Made by a program: the position numbers and the translations under genes. Below, one piece after another: positions 1-6,928 of a stretch of DNA of 64,000 nt. The stretch's first letter is position 1, and each line of letters begins with the position of its first letter. The notes beneath the pieces are model-generated. The model did not search any database and was not told the DNA's origin. It saw nothing but the letters and a program-made list of their open reading frames with translations. Location of the stretch: positions 21,104-85,103 of the forward strand of contig NZ_CAKRXI010000007.1 in NCBI RefSeq assembly GCF_934424005.1, read 5' to 3'. The DNA comes from an uncultured Blautia sp. (lineage in GTDB: Bacteria > Bacillota > Clostridia > Lachnospirales > Lachnospiraceae).

Positions 1-398
1 TCACTGGATGTCTTACCTTTCCAGTATTTATGTACTTCTCTCAACTCCTGCTTGGTTTCTTCTGCAATATAAAACGGGTCCGCGCTCCTCGTTTCAACGG
101 TATCCAGTTCATCTTCCAGCCACTGGAAGGAAAATTCCGGGAAAGTCTGACATCCTCTCGGTGCAATCGTACTGCTTCCAACGATCAGTTCATTATCACG
201 AATAATGATCGGGATATTACGGAGAATATGGGCAAAAGCTTCCGCACGCCTTGTGATCATCGGCTGACCTTCTGTAGCCTTATATGATTCAGTAAGCAGC
301 TTTGCTCTGGCAGATTCAATAACCGGCATATTGGCATAAAGTGCCTCGACCAACTTCGGAATCCTGGATGACTTTGGAACATCTGTGGTATTAAACAT
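1..398 (-). CDS. glycyl radical enzyme (PFL/diol dehydratase type), N-terminal part
   Basis: Only the first 132 codons lie in the window; the gene runs off the left edge. The translation starts MFNTTDVPKSSRIPKLVEAL and carries the family's N-terminal signature: TESYKATEGQPM, a block with RRAEAFAHILRNIPIIIRDNE, then LIVGSSTIAPRG, FPEFSFQWLEDELDT, and R.ADPFYI. This pattern is known from pyruvate formate-lyase-like glycyl radical enzymes such as glycerol, propanediol and hydroxyproline dehydratases and choline lyase. The catalytic Cys and C-terminal Gly loop are outside the window, so the substrate cannot be assigned. The order of motifs is closer to B12-independent diol dehydratases than to choline lyase (inference). 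The start is fixed by AAGGAG eight to twelve bases upstream. A consensus promoter and a hairpin precede it. Confidence 0.85.
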   Translation of the reverse strand, partial: MFNTTDVPKSSRIPKLVEALYANMPVIESARAKLLTESYKATEGQPMITRRAEAFAHILRNIPIIIRDNELIVGSSTIAPRGCQTFPEFSFQWLEDELDTVETRSADPFYIAEETKQELREVHKYWKGKTSS

Positions 399-417
399 CT
401 CCACGCTTCTCCTTTCT

Positions 418-438
418 TATGGTGTCTCTGGCACCATA
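418..438 (-). promoter_or_regulatory. leader palindrome next to the ribosome site
   Basis: A perfect 7-bp dyad, TATGGTG and CACCATA, with a 7-base spacer lies just upstream of the AAGGAG site of the glycyl radical enzyme gene. It could be an mRNA hairpin modulating ribosome access or an operator inside the leader. Nothing in the sequence decides between these. Confidence 0.45.
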
Positions 439-487
439 GCTCATATGCAATCAAAAGGCGCTTTGGCCCCACGATTCATATAAAATC

Positions 488-516
488 ATTATACCTTACA
501 GGCTTTTATATGTCAA
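488..516 (-). promoter_or_regulatory. consensus sigma-A promoter of the glycyl radical enzyme gene
   Basis: Read on the minus strand, TTGACA (516-511) and TATAAT (493-488) are separated by exactly 17 bases. Both hexamers are perfect. The predicted transcript has a leader of roughly 85 nt before the ATG at 398. Confidence 0.8.
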
Positions 517-713
517 CGAAATCCAACATTATTCGTCTGTTTTTTATGCGGTTTTTGTTGTGGTTTTTGTTTGTTTTGTGTTGGTTTTTATTTGGAAGAT
601 GATTTTTCAGTTGACTTTTGCAAAACAGACTGCCATACTGGACATACAGAACGATCTGCTGCCACAATCATTGCTGACAGACGCTGATTTTTTGAGTTTA
701 AGGAGGGATCATC

Positions 714-1427
714 ATGTACCTTTCTGACATACATACGCATTCCATTGCAAGTGGCCACGGCACCATCTGCACAATTTCTGATATGGCAAAAGCTGCCTCA
801 AAAAAAGGATTAAAACTGCTTGGCATTACAGATCATGGTCCTGGCACACTTGCCGCAGGTACTTCTTCTTATTTCCGAAGCCTGACTTATGCCCCAAAGA
901 AGCGTTTCGGAATCGAATTACTTTTTGGAGTGGAACTGAACATTCTGGATATTGACGGACATCTGGATCTGAATGATGAACTGCTCGGAGAACTGGACTA
1001 TGCGATTGCAAGTATGCATGCGCAGAATTACCGAAGTGGATCCGTCAAAGAAAACACCAGTGCTTATCTCAATGCCATGACTCATCCGTGTGTCAAGGTC
1101 CTTGGTCATTGTGACAATCCGGCTTTTCCTGTCGATTACGAGACTCTGGCAGTCGGTGCAAAAGAAAATGGGGTTATTTTTGAGATCAATGAGGCATCGC
1201 TTGCACCTTATGGATATCGTGGGGATACGAAAGATAATAACAGAGAGATTCTGAAGTATTGTATGAAGTATGAGATTCCGATCGTGCTGTCAAGTGATAG
1301 TCATGGTGCGGAGCATATCGGAGATTTTACTTATGCAGCGGAGTTTGTGCATGAGATGATGTTTCCTGAGAGGATGATACTGAATAATGATATTCCTCGG
1401 TTGAAGATGATACTGAGTGAGAGGTAG
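714..1427 (+). CDS. PHP-domain metal-dependent hydrolase/phosphatase
   Basis: A 237-residue single-domain protein of the polymerase-and-histidinol-phosphatase superfamily, YcdX-like. The metal-ligand motifs are all present in order: HTH at residues 7-9, TDHGP with D40/H41, E74 in FGVELN, H102 in SMHAQ, H132 in LGHCDNP, and D195/H197 in SSDSHG. Such proteins bind two or three divalent metals and hydrolyse phosphoesters; the substrate is not predictable from the sequence. There is no signal peptide or membrane segment, so it is cytoplasmic. The start follows AAGGAGG. It is divergent from the glycyl radical enzyme gene and followed by a repeat element, so it is probably monocistronic. Confidence 0.88.
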   Translation: MYLSDIHTHSIASGHGTICTISDMAKAASKKGLKLLGITDHGPGTLAAGTSSYFRSLTYAPKKRFGIELLFGVELNILDIDGHLDLNDELLGELDYAIASMHAQNYRSGSVKENTSAYLNAMTHPCVKVLGHCDNPAFPVDYETLAVGAKENGVIFEINEASLAPYGYRGDTKDNNREILKYCMKYEIPIVLSSDSHGAEHIGDFTYAAEFVHEMMFPERMILNNDIPRLKMILSER

Positions 1428-1454
1428 GAAACTTAAATCCTATAATTAAATAAC

Positions 1455-1642
1455 GAAAAAGTGAACAGTCTCCTGACTCGTTGACACGCTGCATTTCCGG
1501 ATTCTTCCCGCACATCTATCGATGACTGCTTTTGCAAACTCGCACCTTACGGTGCTCAGACAGTGCAACGCAGCCATCATTAGCGCAGTCAGAATCTACG
1601 GAAATTTGCTGAGTCAAAATGTCAGGAGACTGTTCCTTTTTC
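1455..1642. repeat. inverted-repeat element A (MITE-like or structured RNA)
   Basis: The ends are near-perfect 22-23 bp inverted repeats (GAAAAAG, one-base bulge, GAACAGTCTCCTGAC at 1455-1477; complement at 1621-1642). Inside are further nested complementary pairs: TTTCCG..GATTC near 1494 with GAATC..CGGAAA near 1592, TGACTGC near 1523 with GCAGTCA near 1585, and a small hairpin GCACC-TTAC-GGTGC near 1541. The core words AACTCGC, GCTCAGACAGTGC and AACGCAGC recur in element B in the opposite orientation. No coding potential is credible. Confidence 0.65.
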
Positions 1643-1919
1643 TGTGTATAGAAATATGAAAATAAAATATGATATTTTCTATTAACCTTTTTGCCTATAG
1701 AATATATACTATTAATTTCTCTAATTCCTCTTCTCTCATTTTCCGTATCATCTTTGTGGTGCCACCACGCCCCGGGGAATTTTCACGGCCTGCGACCGCT
1801 GTCGGGCGAGGCCTTCCCGGTTGTGGGAAAGCGGAACTGATGTTATTTTTGCGGAGAAGTAAAATCTTAAGGTATTCGGACACAATGACGAGTTTGTATT
1901 CGTTCTGTCTGGAGGGAAA

Positions 1920-2080
1920 ATACGCTCCGTTTACAGAACTCAGCGAGGCTTCCGTATATTTCATACATGCTAGCTGCGGTTGTGGAGCATTGTCTGAGCG
2001 AAGCGAGTTATGCGGAGCAATCGCAAATAAGCGCATGTATGAAATTAGGAAACGAAGCGTGTTCAGTAAACGGAGCGTAT
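1920..2080. repeat. inverted-repeat element B, related to element A
   Basis: Outer inverted repeats of 20 bp match at 19 positions (ATACGCTCCGTTTAC at 1920, complement ending at 2080). An inner perfect 13-bp pair ATTTCATACATGC (1958-1970 and 2033-2045) and a GAGCG-AA-GCGAG type loop give a long nested hairpin. Read on the minus strand, its centre contains AACTCGC, GCTCAGACAATGC and AACCGCAGC, matching the core of element A. Reading frames across it in both directions look like chance ORFs. Confidence 0.65.
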
Positions 2081-2115
2081 ATCTACTTCAAGCCATAACT
2101 TTCAAAAGCTTCTTT

Positions 2116-2409
2116 TCACTTTTTTCCTTCCCGAATCTCCCTCATCAGTTCCGCCAGCTCGCTATATTTCCCGGTTACATAGCCGTAGTTCTGTGCCTTA
2201 TGGGGCAGCTGGCAGTTCGTGCAGTCTTTGATTCCCTTATCTGTCATTCTGAAATTCCCGCCGCATTTATCCCCCAGCGCATACAGTGGACAATAGCAGA
2301 ACAGACAGTTAAAATTCTCGGGATCTGCTCCCGCATGACACGGAAAATATTCACATTCTTTGTTGCTGAAAAATGCATAATGTTTTCCTTCCCAATATGG
2401 TTTCTCCAT
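2116..2409 (-). CDS. cysteine-rich small domain protein (PF04071-like)
   Basis: A 97-residue protein with eight well-spaced cysteines (C19, C24, C35, C38, C40, C49, C63, C66), plus WEGKHYAFFSN and NCLFCYCPLY. This matches the cysteine-rich small domain family, probable metal-binding proteins of unknown activity that are often found beside or fused to cobalamin biosynthesis genes. A GGGAGG site nine bases upstream sets the ATG. It lies downstream, on the same strand, of a cobalamin riboswitch but is separated from it by a nuclease-like gene and terminators, so it is probably no longer co-transcribed with it (inference). Confidence 0.82.
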   Translation of the reverse strand: MEKPYWEGKHYAFFSNKECEYFPCHAGADPENFNCLFCYCPLYALGDKCGGNFRMTDKGIKDCTNCQLPHKAQNYGYVTGKYSELAELMREIREGKK

Positions 2410-2465
2410 TTATTTTTACCTCCCTTGTTGACTTCTTCCATTTCCTTATGATATTATTTTTACAT

Positions 2466-2533
2466 AAGAAGCGGTTTTGTACCACTTGACTATTCAGCAT
2501 TAGTCTTGAGTGGGTTACTCGCTTCTTTTTTTA
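2466..2533 (+). terminator. long hairpin with T tract at the end of the nuclease-domain gene
   Basis: AAGAAGCG (2466-2473) pairs with CGCTTCTT (2520-2527), and an inner CCACTTGACTA/TAGTCTTGAGTGG pair extends the stem. The T run follows on the plus strand, so it would stop plus-strand readthrough. On the minus strand it overlaps the last codons of the nuclease-domain gene and lacks a clear U tract. Confidence 0.5.
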
Positions 2534-3020
2534 TATTCACTATATCATAAAGATACATTCTATTAGCAGATGTCCGATTTACTACAAGGCTCGCAGAATA
2601 TACATTATATTCCCCTGTATTTTTTTCATTGTCATAAATCGGTATCGCAAATCTTGTTATATAATAATACCATCCATTCTGAGCATCACCACAATGTTTT
2701 TCTTTATAATTGGGACGAAATGTTTTTTGTGTTGCTATCTCTACCATTTCTCTGATTCCTTGTGCAGCATTTGCCTTAGCTTTCGCCCGGGCTCCCCTCA
2801 TTTTCCTGGTATATTTTGAGCTACTGTACTCATCCGGGAATTTATTTCCAATATAAATTTTATCCTTTGTTTCAATTACCTCTATCAGTTCTCCAACATA
2901 TCTTTGAAGATAACATTCAACCTCATTCCAATCAATGTTCTGTTTATTGCTGAATATGATATCCGGTAAAATTGCTACTTTATTCCCATAATTATCTGCA
3001 ACAATTTTTAGTTTTTTCAT
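2490..3020 (-). CDS. orphan BECR-fold nuclease-domain protein (PBECR3-like)
   Basis: A 176-residue protein without signal peptide or membrane segment. From about residue 55 it matches, from memory of the family, the phage Barnase-EndoU-ColicinE5/D-RelE-like nuclease 3 domain: KIYIGNKFPDEYSS, KMRGARAKAKANAAQGI, EIATQKTFRPNYKEKH, NGWYYYITRFAIPIY, YNVYSASLVVNR and LYDIVNIKKE. Such domains normally sit inside giant polyvalent proteins of phages and conjugative elements. Candidate catalytic residues are K107/K109/H109-110 region and R123 (inference). The gene is clearly AT-richer than its neighbours, suggesting acquisition. The start follows AAAGAGG. No antitoxin-like partner is adjacent. Confidence 0.6.
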   Translation of the reverse strand: MKKLKIVADNYGNKVAILPDIIFSNKQNIDWNEVECYLQRYVGELIEVIETKDKIYIGNKFPDEYSSSKYTRKMRGARAKAKANAAQGIREMVEIATQKTFRPNYKEKHCGDAQNGWYYYITRFAIPIYDNEKNTGEYNVYSASLVVNRTSANRMYLYDIVNIKKEASNPLKTNAE

Positions 3021-3181
3021 TATACCTCTTTCATATTGTATAATTTGCTTTCTGTATTATTTTTCACTTTTCCACACACAATGCATTCTGTTAATTGCAA
3101 ATTATCATCTTTTCCATTATAAGGCAATAAAAAAACATCGTAAAATTCTTTCAAAATTCGACACAAACAGCTTTATATATA

Positions 3182-3211
3182 AAAAAATCCAGTCACGGCA
3201 CTGCCGAACTG
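3182..3211 (-). terminator. terminator after the 30-residue ORF
   Basis: On the minus strand CCAGTTCGGC and GCCGTGACTGG form a stem followed by seven U residues (the A run at 3181-3187 on the plus strand). It ends the short transcript that begins at the riboswitch. Confidence 0.7.
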
Positions 3212-3232
3212 GTCATCATTAACACGCAATTA

Positions 3233-3325
3233 TTAGAGGATTTGCGATACTGCTCCGGGGTAGACAATGAATCCGTTCAAATATGCGGAGGGAACGAATG
3301 CATCCGGAGTAGTACCGCCTGCCAT
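3233..3325 (-). CDS. possible 30-residue peptide under cobalamin riboswitch
   Basis: This is the only reading frame between the riboswitch terminator (3412-3438) and the next terminator (3182-3211). It starts at an ATG nine bases after AAAGGG and encodes MAGGTTPDAFVPSAYLNGFI followed by ten more residues ending in SQIL. There is no signal peptide, no cysteine and no membrane segment. No family is recognised. It may be a real small protein, or the remnant of a deleted B12-regulated gene. Confidence 0.35.
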   Translation of the reverse strand: MAGGTTPDAFVPSAYLNGFIVYPGAVSQIL

Positions 3326-3410
3326 TTAATCATACCCTTTGAGGGTTATATGTCTGTGGCGGCCACCACAAACATAATGGTATAATTCATACGAACAGGC
3401 GAATTCCATA

Positions 3411-3438
3411 AAAAAATGCCTGCTTCCAACAAGCAGAC
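3411..3438 (-). terminator. expression-platform terminator of cobalamin riboswitch 1
   Basis: On the minus strand GTCTGCTT, loop GTTGG, AAGCAGGC, then AUUUUUUU. It lies about 70 bases after the aptamer, as expected for an OFF switch acting by premature termination. Confidence 0.75.
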
Positions 3439-3504
3439 AACACTTTGGGTTGCGGATACCCTAAGTTGGTTGTTACACTTTACACGGAAGTTTAACCTCG
3501 CCAT

Positions 3505-3675
3505 ACAAAGCAGGTTTCCTGACTTCAGGATCATCACTCCTTTTCCCCTTCTCATACAATTGTACAATGGGATATCGAAAAGTCGCTCCTCTGTTACAGT
3601 GACCGGATCGCTCAGGACTCTCACCTGATTCCCTCTTCTGACTGCTACGCGGATTACAGTCAGCACTTCATATGT
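3505..3675 (-). ncRNA. cobalamin riboswitch 1 (aptamer)
   Basis: Read on the minus strand the hallmarks are in order: GGGAATCAGGTGAGAGTCCTG, a GATCCGGTCACTGTAACAG block matching the B12-box region, and the closing AGTCAGGAAACCTGC. This architecture is diagnostic of the cobalamin class, which binds adenosyl- or methylcobalamin and represses downstream genes. A reading frame crosses it by chance. The downstream target is odd: a terminator, a 30-residue ORF and another terminator rather than a B12 gene. Confidence 0.88.
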
Positions 3676-3699
3676 TCTATATGGAATTATACTGACATT

Positions 3700-3728
3700 A
3701 TAATAGCACAGCACCTATGCCCTGTCAA
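3700..3728 (-). promoter_or_regulatory. promoter of cobalamin riboswitch 1
   Basis: On the minus strand TTGACA (3728-3723) and TATTAT (3705-3700) are 17 bases apart, placing the start of transcription just ahead of the aptamer. Confidence 0.75.
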
Positions 3729-3859
3729 TGCCAAACAGTATTTTTGACATAAATTTATCAATCATTATTGTTCACGGCAACACTGATTTCTCTTATGTAT
3801 TTATAGCTGTACATTTCTTGCTTTTTCCTATTAACTTAACTATACTGAATAACCAGAAG

Positions 3860-4001
3860 GTTACTGTTCACTCCGTTCACAGCAACTTGGTCAAAATCCA
3901 TTCCAAATCACCTTCGGTGATAGGATTTTGCCTCGTATGTCTCGGGATTTTGCCATATTTATGGCAAAACACCTCGCGGAATATTACCTATGAATAGTTA
4001 C
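3860..4001. repeat. hairpin-rich element D
   Basis: Imperfect terminal inverted repeats (GTTACTGTTCA at 3860 and TGAATAGTTAC at 3991, 9 of 11 pairing) enclose two strong hairpins. One is AAAATCC..ATCACC-TTC-GGTGAT..GGATTTT (3893-3929). The other is TTTTGCCAT..ATGGCAAAA (3948-3969). The rest of 3730-4035 contains no supported gene. It looks like a small non-coding repeat just upstream of nudC. Confidence 0.5.
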
Positions 4002-4035
4002 ACCAGAAAACATTTTTATCACGAGGAGGTTTTTT

Positions 4036-4884
4036 ATGATTCAGGACATCTATCCACATATATATCACAATGAATATAAACCGGTTGCACCGGATGAAAA
4101 CAGTATCATTCTGGCCTACGATAATGGAAAGTGTTTTTTTCATTTAGATCAAAATGATAGTACTATTACTCTTCCACGTTTTAAAGAACTGGAAGGTCAG
4201 CTGTCTGATCTGTACGAAAACTACATTTATCTATTTTCTATCGACGAGGAACGTTTTTATCTGATTCCGGGGCTTGATACATCTCTGCTGCCTGGGTATG
4301 AATTTTACGAAACTCGCTCGCTCCGTTATGCCCATCCACAGCATCTCTCTTTTGCTGTAATCACCGGACATCAGCTTTACCAGTGGTATAAAAGTCGTCG
4401 GTATTGCGGCTGCTGCGGGCATGCTATGAAACACGACACAAAAGAACGTATGATGTACTGTCCTGACTGCGGCCATCAGGAATATCCGGTACTTATGCCG
4501 GCAGTCATCGTCGGTATCACGAATGGAGACAAGATTATTTGCTCCAAATACGAAGGCAGAAGCTTTAAACAATATGCCCTGATCGCCGGTTTCGCAGAAA
4601 TTGGCGAAACAATTGAAGAAACTGTCCACCGCGAGGTCATGGAAGAGGTTGGTCTGAAAGTAAAAAATCTCCGCTATTATAAAAGTCAGCCATGGTCCTT
4701 CTCAGGCACATTACTTTTTGGATTTTTCTGCGATGTAGACGGAGATGATACACTCACAGTAGATCATGAAGAGCTTTCCGTAGCTCAGTGGTTTGATCGT
4801 GACAAGATTATTGGTCAGGACACCGACAGCAGTCTTACCAATGAAATGATGATGGTTTTTGCTGCCGGAAAAGAACCCAAATAG
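4036..4884 (+). CDS. nudC: NAD(+)/NADH diphosphatase NudC
   Basis: A 282-residue Nudix hydrolase. It hydrolyses NADH/NAD to NMN(H) and AMP and, in characterised homologues, removes NAD caps from RNA. The zinc ribbon is complete (C124-x2-C127 and C142-x2-C145). The Nudix box begins at G185 (GFAEIGETIEE, REVMEEVGL), and the NudC-specific SQPW motif follows at 217-220. The N-terminal 100 residues are the variable NudC N domain. The start follows GAGGAGG. It stands alone, with the cyclase genes downstream on their own promoter region. Confidence 0.93.
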   Translation: MIQDIYPHIYHNEYKPVAPDENSIILAYDNGKCFFHLDQNDSTITLPRFKELEGQLSDLYENYIYLFSIDEERFYLIPGLDTSLLPGYEFYETRSLRYAHPQHLSFAVITGHQLYQWYKSRRYCGCCGHAMKHDTKERMMYCPDCGHQEYPVLMPAVIVGITNGDKIICSKYEGRSFKQYALIAGFAEIGETIEETVHREVMEEVGLKVKNLRYYKSQPWSFSGTLLFGFFCDVDGDDTLTVDHEELSVAQWFDRDKIIGQDTDSSLTNEMMMVFAAGKEPK

Positions 4885-4993
4885 TATTCCCTGTGAACAA
4901 TAACCAATTAATCGCAGTTTTTTACGATAACTCTGGTAATTTCAGACAAAAACCGTTATAATAGACATATTATTGTTCTGTGGGAGTCTTATC

Positions 4994-6895
4994 ATGAAAA
5001 AAGTTGCGCTGATCACAAACGGGCAGGCTCGTTATGTGACTCATGGATGGATTGAGGGCTATCGACGCTATATTGCCGAACATCATTCTGATATAAATTT
5101 ATATGCTTTTCACTGTTTTGGGGATTTCAGTCAGGATCCTAATTATAATATCGGTGAATATAATATAACAAAACTTCCACAACTATCTGATTTTGACGGA
5201 ATTCTTCTGGATCTTGCTCTAATTCCCGACCGAGAACTTAAGGAAGAAATTGCTGATCGAGCGCGGATGGCATCTGTACCTGTTGTTTCTCTTCTGGATC
5301 AGGTTCCTGATTTCTATTTTTCAGGAATCGATGACTACCAGGCAATCTGTACCATCACGGAACACCTTATTGTTGACCGCCATTGCAAATACATTAATTA
5401 TGTAGGCGGTATTCCTGGAAATTATGAGAATCTGCAGCGTTTTCATGGTTACAAAGACACTCTCAGTAAGTATGGCATCAAGTTTGATCCAAAGCGTGTT
5501 TATGAATATAATTACGAAGTAAAAACCGGACTCAGGGCTTTCACCGAATTTCAGAATAACGGTGTTCTTCCTGAGGCTTTTGTGTGCGCAAATGACAATA
5601 TTGCTGCTGGTATCTGTCTGGCAGCACAGGAGGCAGGATACAGCATTCCTAAAGATTTTCTGGTTACTGGATTTGATAACACTGAAAAAGCCATATATTT
5701 TGATCCACCTATCACAACAATTGATTTTTCCAAGGCAGACATTATGTATAATGCACTGTGTCTTCTTTATGACATCTGGAACGGCACTAATAAAAGCAGC
5801 GAACGATTTGCTCCCACTCGGCGGATATATCGTGAAAGCACTGGCTGCGAATCGATACGGCCGACCGATCCCGGAAACTTCGTGACTGAACAGATTCTGT
5901 CTGAGGTACGCCAGAGCAATATGTTAAGCTGGATGATGGATCTCGACCGTTTTCTTCTGGACTGCACAAGTTTCTCTGAACTCGCAGATCATATGGATAC
6001 CTGGCTGGCTGAACATAACTGTGGAAATTTGTATCTGCTGTTAAACACGGATATTTCTATCCTTGAAAAACATGAAGAACTCCCGGAGGTACCTGATGAT
6101 CTGTATCAGAGTATCGGATACCCTGATCGTATGACTATTGTACACCCTCATCAGTCCAACAATCCTTCTGGTCAGATTGATCTTTCAAAAGGCGAGCTCA
6201 TTCCATTTGCCGGCACTCCAGCGCCTTCGCAGTTTTACCTTTTTGCGCCGGTTCATTTCCGTGAACGCGAAATCGGATATCTTGTCCTTGAAAACTGTGA
6301 TTTTCTTACAAAACATCAGTTTCTGTTTGAGACTTTAAAAACTTTTGGAACAGCCATAGAATCGCTCTACGGAAAACTTATCCTGGAGAAAAAGACCCGG
6401 CAGCTTTCAAACCTTTATATCCATGATTCTCTGACTGGGCTATACAATCGTATGGCATATGAAAAGCTGGCACTTCCAATGTTCCAGGAAAACATGTCTG
6501 AACTCCGACCAACGGGAATCATGTTTGTAGATGCCGATCATCTGAAGTATATTAATGATAATTTCGGACATGACAAGGGGAATATGGCGATCAGCAGCAT
6601 TGCATCTGTCTTGCGGCAGCAATGTCCTGTAAATTCTGTCCTCATGCGTTATGGAGGGGATGAATTTGTCTGCATCATTCCTGATCATGATCAGTCTATG
6701 ATGCTTAAGCTACAGCAAAAGATCACCGATTCACTTGCTGTACTTTCGTTAAGCACTGGTATTGGATTTCCAATTGAGGCCAGTATCGGATTTGTTGTGG
6801 CAGAGGATCCCCGTATTTCACTGAATGACTATATCAATCAGGCTGACGAAAAAATGTATCTTGCAAAAAAAGCACGTAACGCAACGCGTAAATAG
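4994..6895 (+). CDS. diguanylate cyclase with LacI/PurR-type ligand-binding sensor, copy 1
   Basis: About 633 residues and apparently cytoplasmic, without signal peptide or membrane segment. Residues 1-285 resemble a LacI/PurR-type sugar-binding domain lacking its DNA-binding head: it starts MKKVALITNGQ, with YFSGIDDYQA, PEAFVCANDNIAAGICLAAQ, VTGFDNTEKA and the closing RESTGC. Residues 310-465 form a middle domain, possibly GAF-like. Residues 475-633 are a GGDEF domain (DSLTGLYNRMAY; intact RYGGDEF near 553). There is no RxxD inhibitory site before GGDEF. It should make cyclic di-GMP in response to a soluble ligand (inference). An upstream ATG seven codons earlier is possible, but GGGAG and the match with copy 2 favour this one. 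Confidence 0.88.
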   Translation: MKKVALITNGQARYVTHGWIEGYRRYIAEHHSDINLYAFHCFGDFSQDPNYNIGEYNITKLPQLSDFDGILLDLALIPDRELKEEIADRARMASVPVVSLLDQVPDFYFSGIDDYQAICTITEHLIVDRHCKYINYVGGIPGNYENLQRFHGYKDTLSKYGIKFDPKRVYEYNYEVKTGLRAFTEFQNNGVLPEAFVCANDNIAAGICLAAQEAGYSIPKDFLVTGFDNTEKAIYFDPPITTIDFSKADIMYNALCLLYDIWNGTNKSSERFAPTRRIYRESTGCESIRPTDPGNFVTEQILSEVRQSNMLSWMMDLDRFLLDCTSFSELADHMDTWLAEHNCGNLYLLLNTDISILEKHEELPEVPDDLYQSIGYPDRMTIVHPHQSNNPSGQIDLSKGELIPFAGTPAPSQFYLFAPVHFREREIGYLVLENCDFLTKHQFLFETLKTFGTAIESLYGKLILEKKTRQLSNLYIHDSLTGLYNRMAYEKLALPMFQENMSELRPTGIMFVDADHLKYINDNFGHDKGNMAISSIASVLRQQCPVNSVLMRYGGDEFVCIIPDHDQSMMLKLQQKITDSLAVLSLSTGIGFPIEASIGFVVAEDPRISLNDYINQADEKMYLAKKARNATRK

Positions 6896-6928
6896 CTATA
6901 GACTATTTTTTTAAGATTGGATAACCGA

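Larger units (their letters stand above)
399..713. other. divergent intergenic region
   Basis: Between the glycyl radical enzyme gene (minus) and the PHP gene (plus). It holds the minus-strand promoter and leader hairpin, then a strand-asymmetric tract at about 537-597 that is almost only T and G on the plus strand. No plausible coding sequence or RNA gene was seen. Confidence 0.6.

Noticed and set aside
1695..2036. Minus-strand frame of 113 codons over element B
   Set aside because: It is translation of a palindromic repeat; no start signal and no independent protein features.
1669..2451. Long plus-strand frame of about 260 codons
   Set aside because: It runs through inverted-repeat element B and antisense to the cysteine-rich gene; composition and lack of a ribosome site argue against it.
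3346..3714. Minus-strand frame of 122 codons
   Set aside because: It coincides with the cobalamin aptamer and its terminator; the RNA structure explains the sequence.
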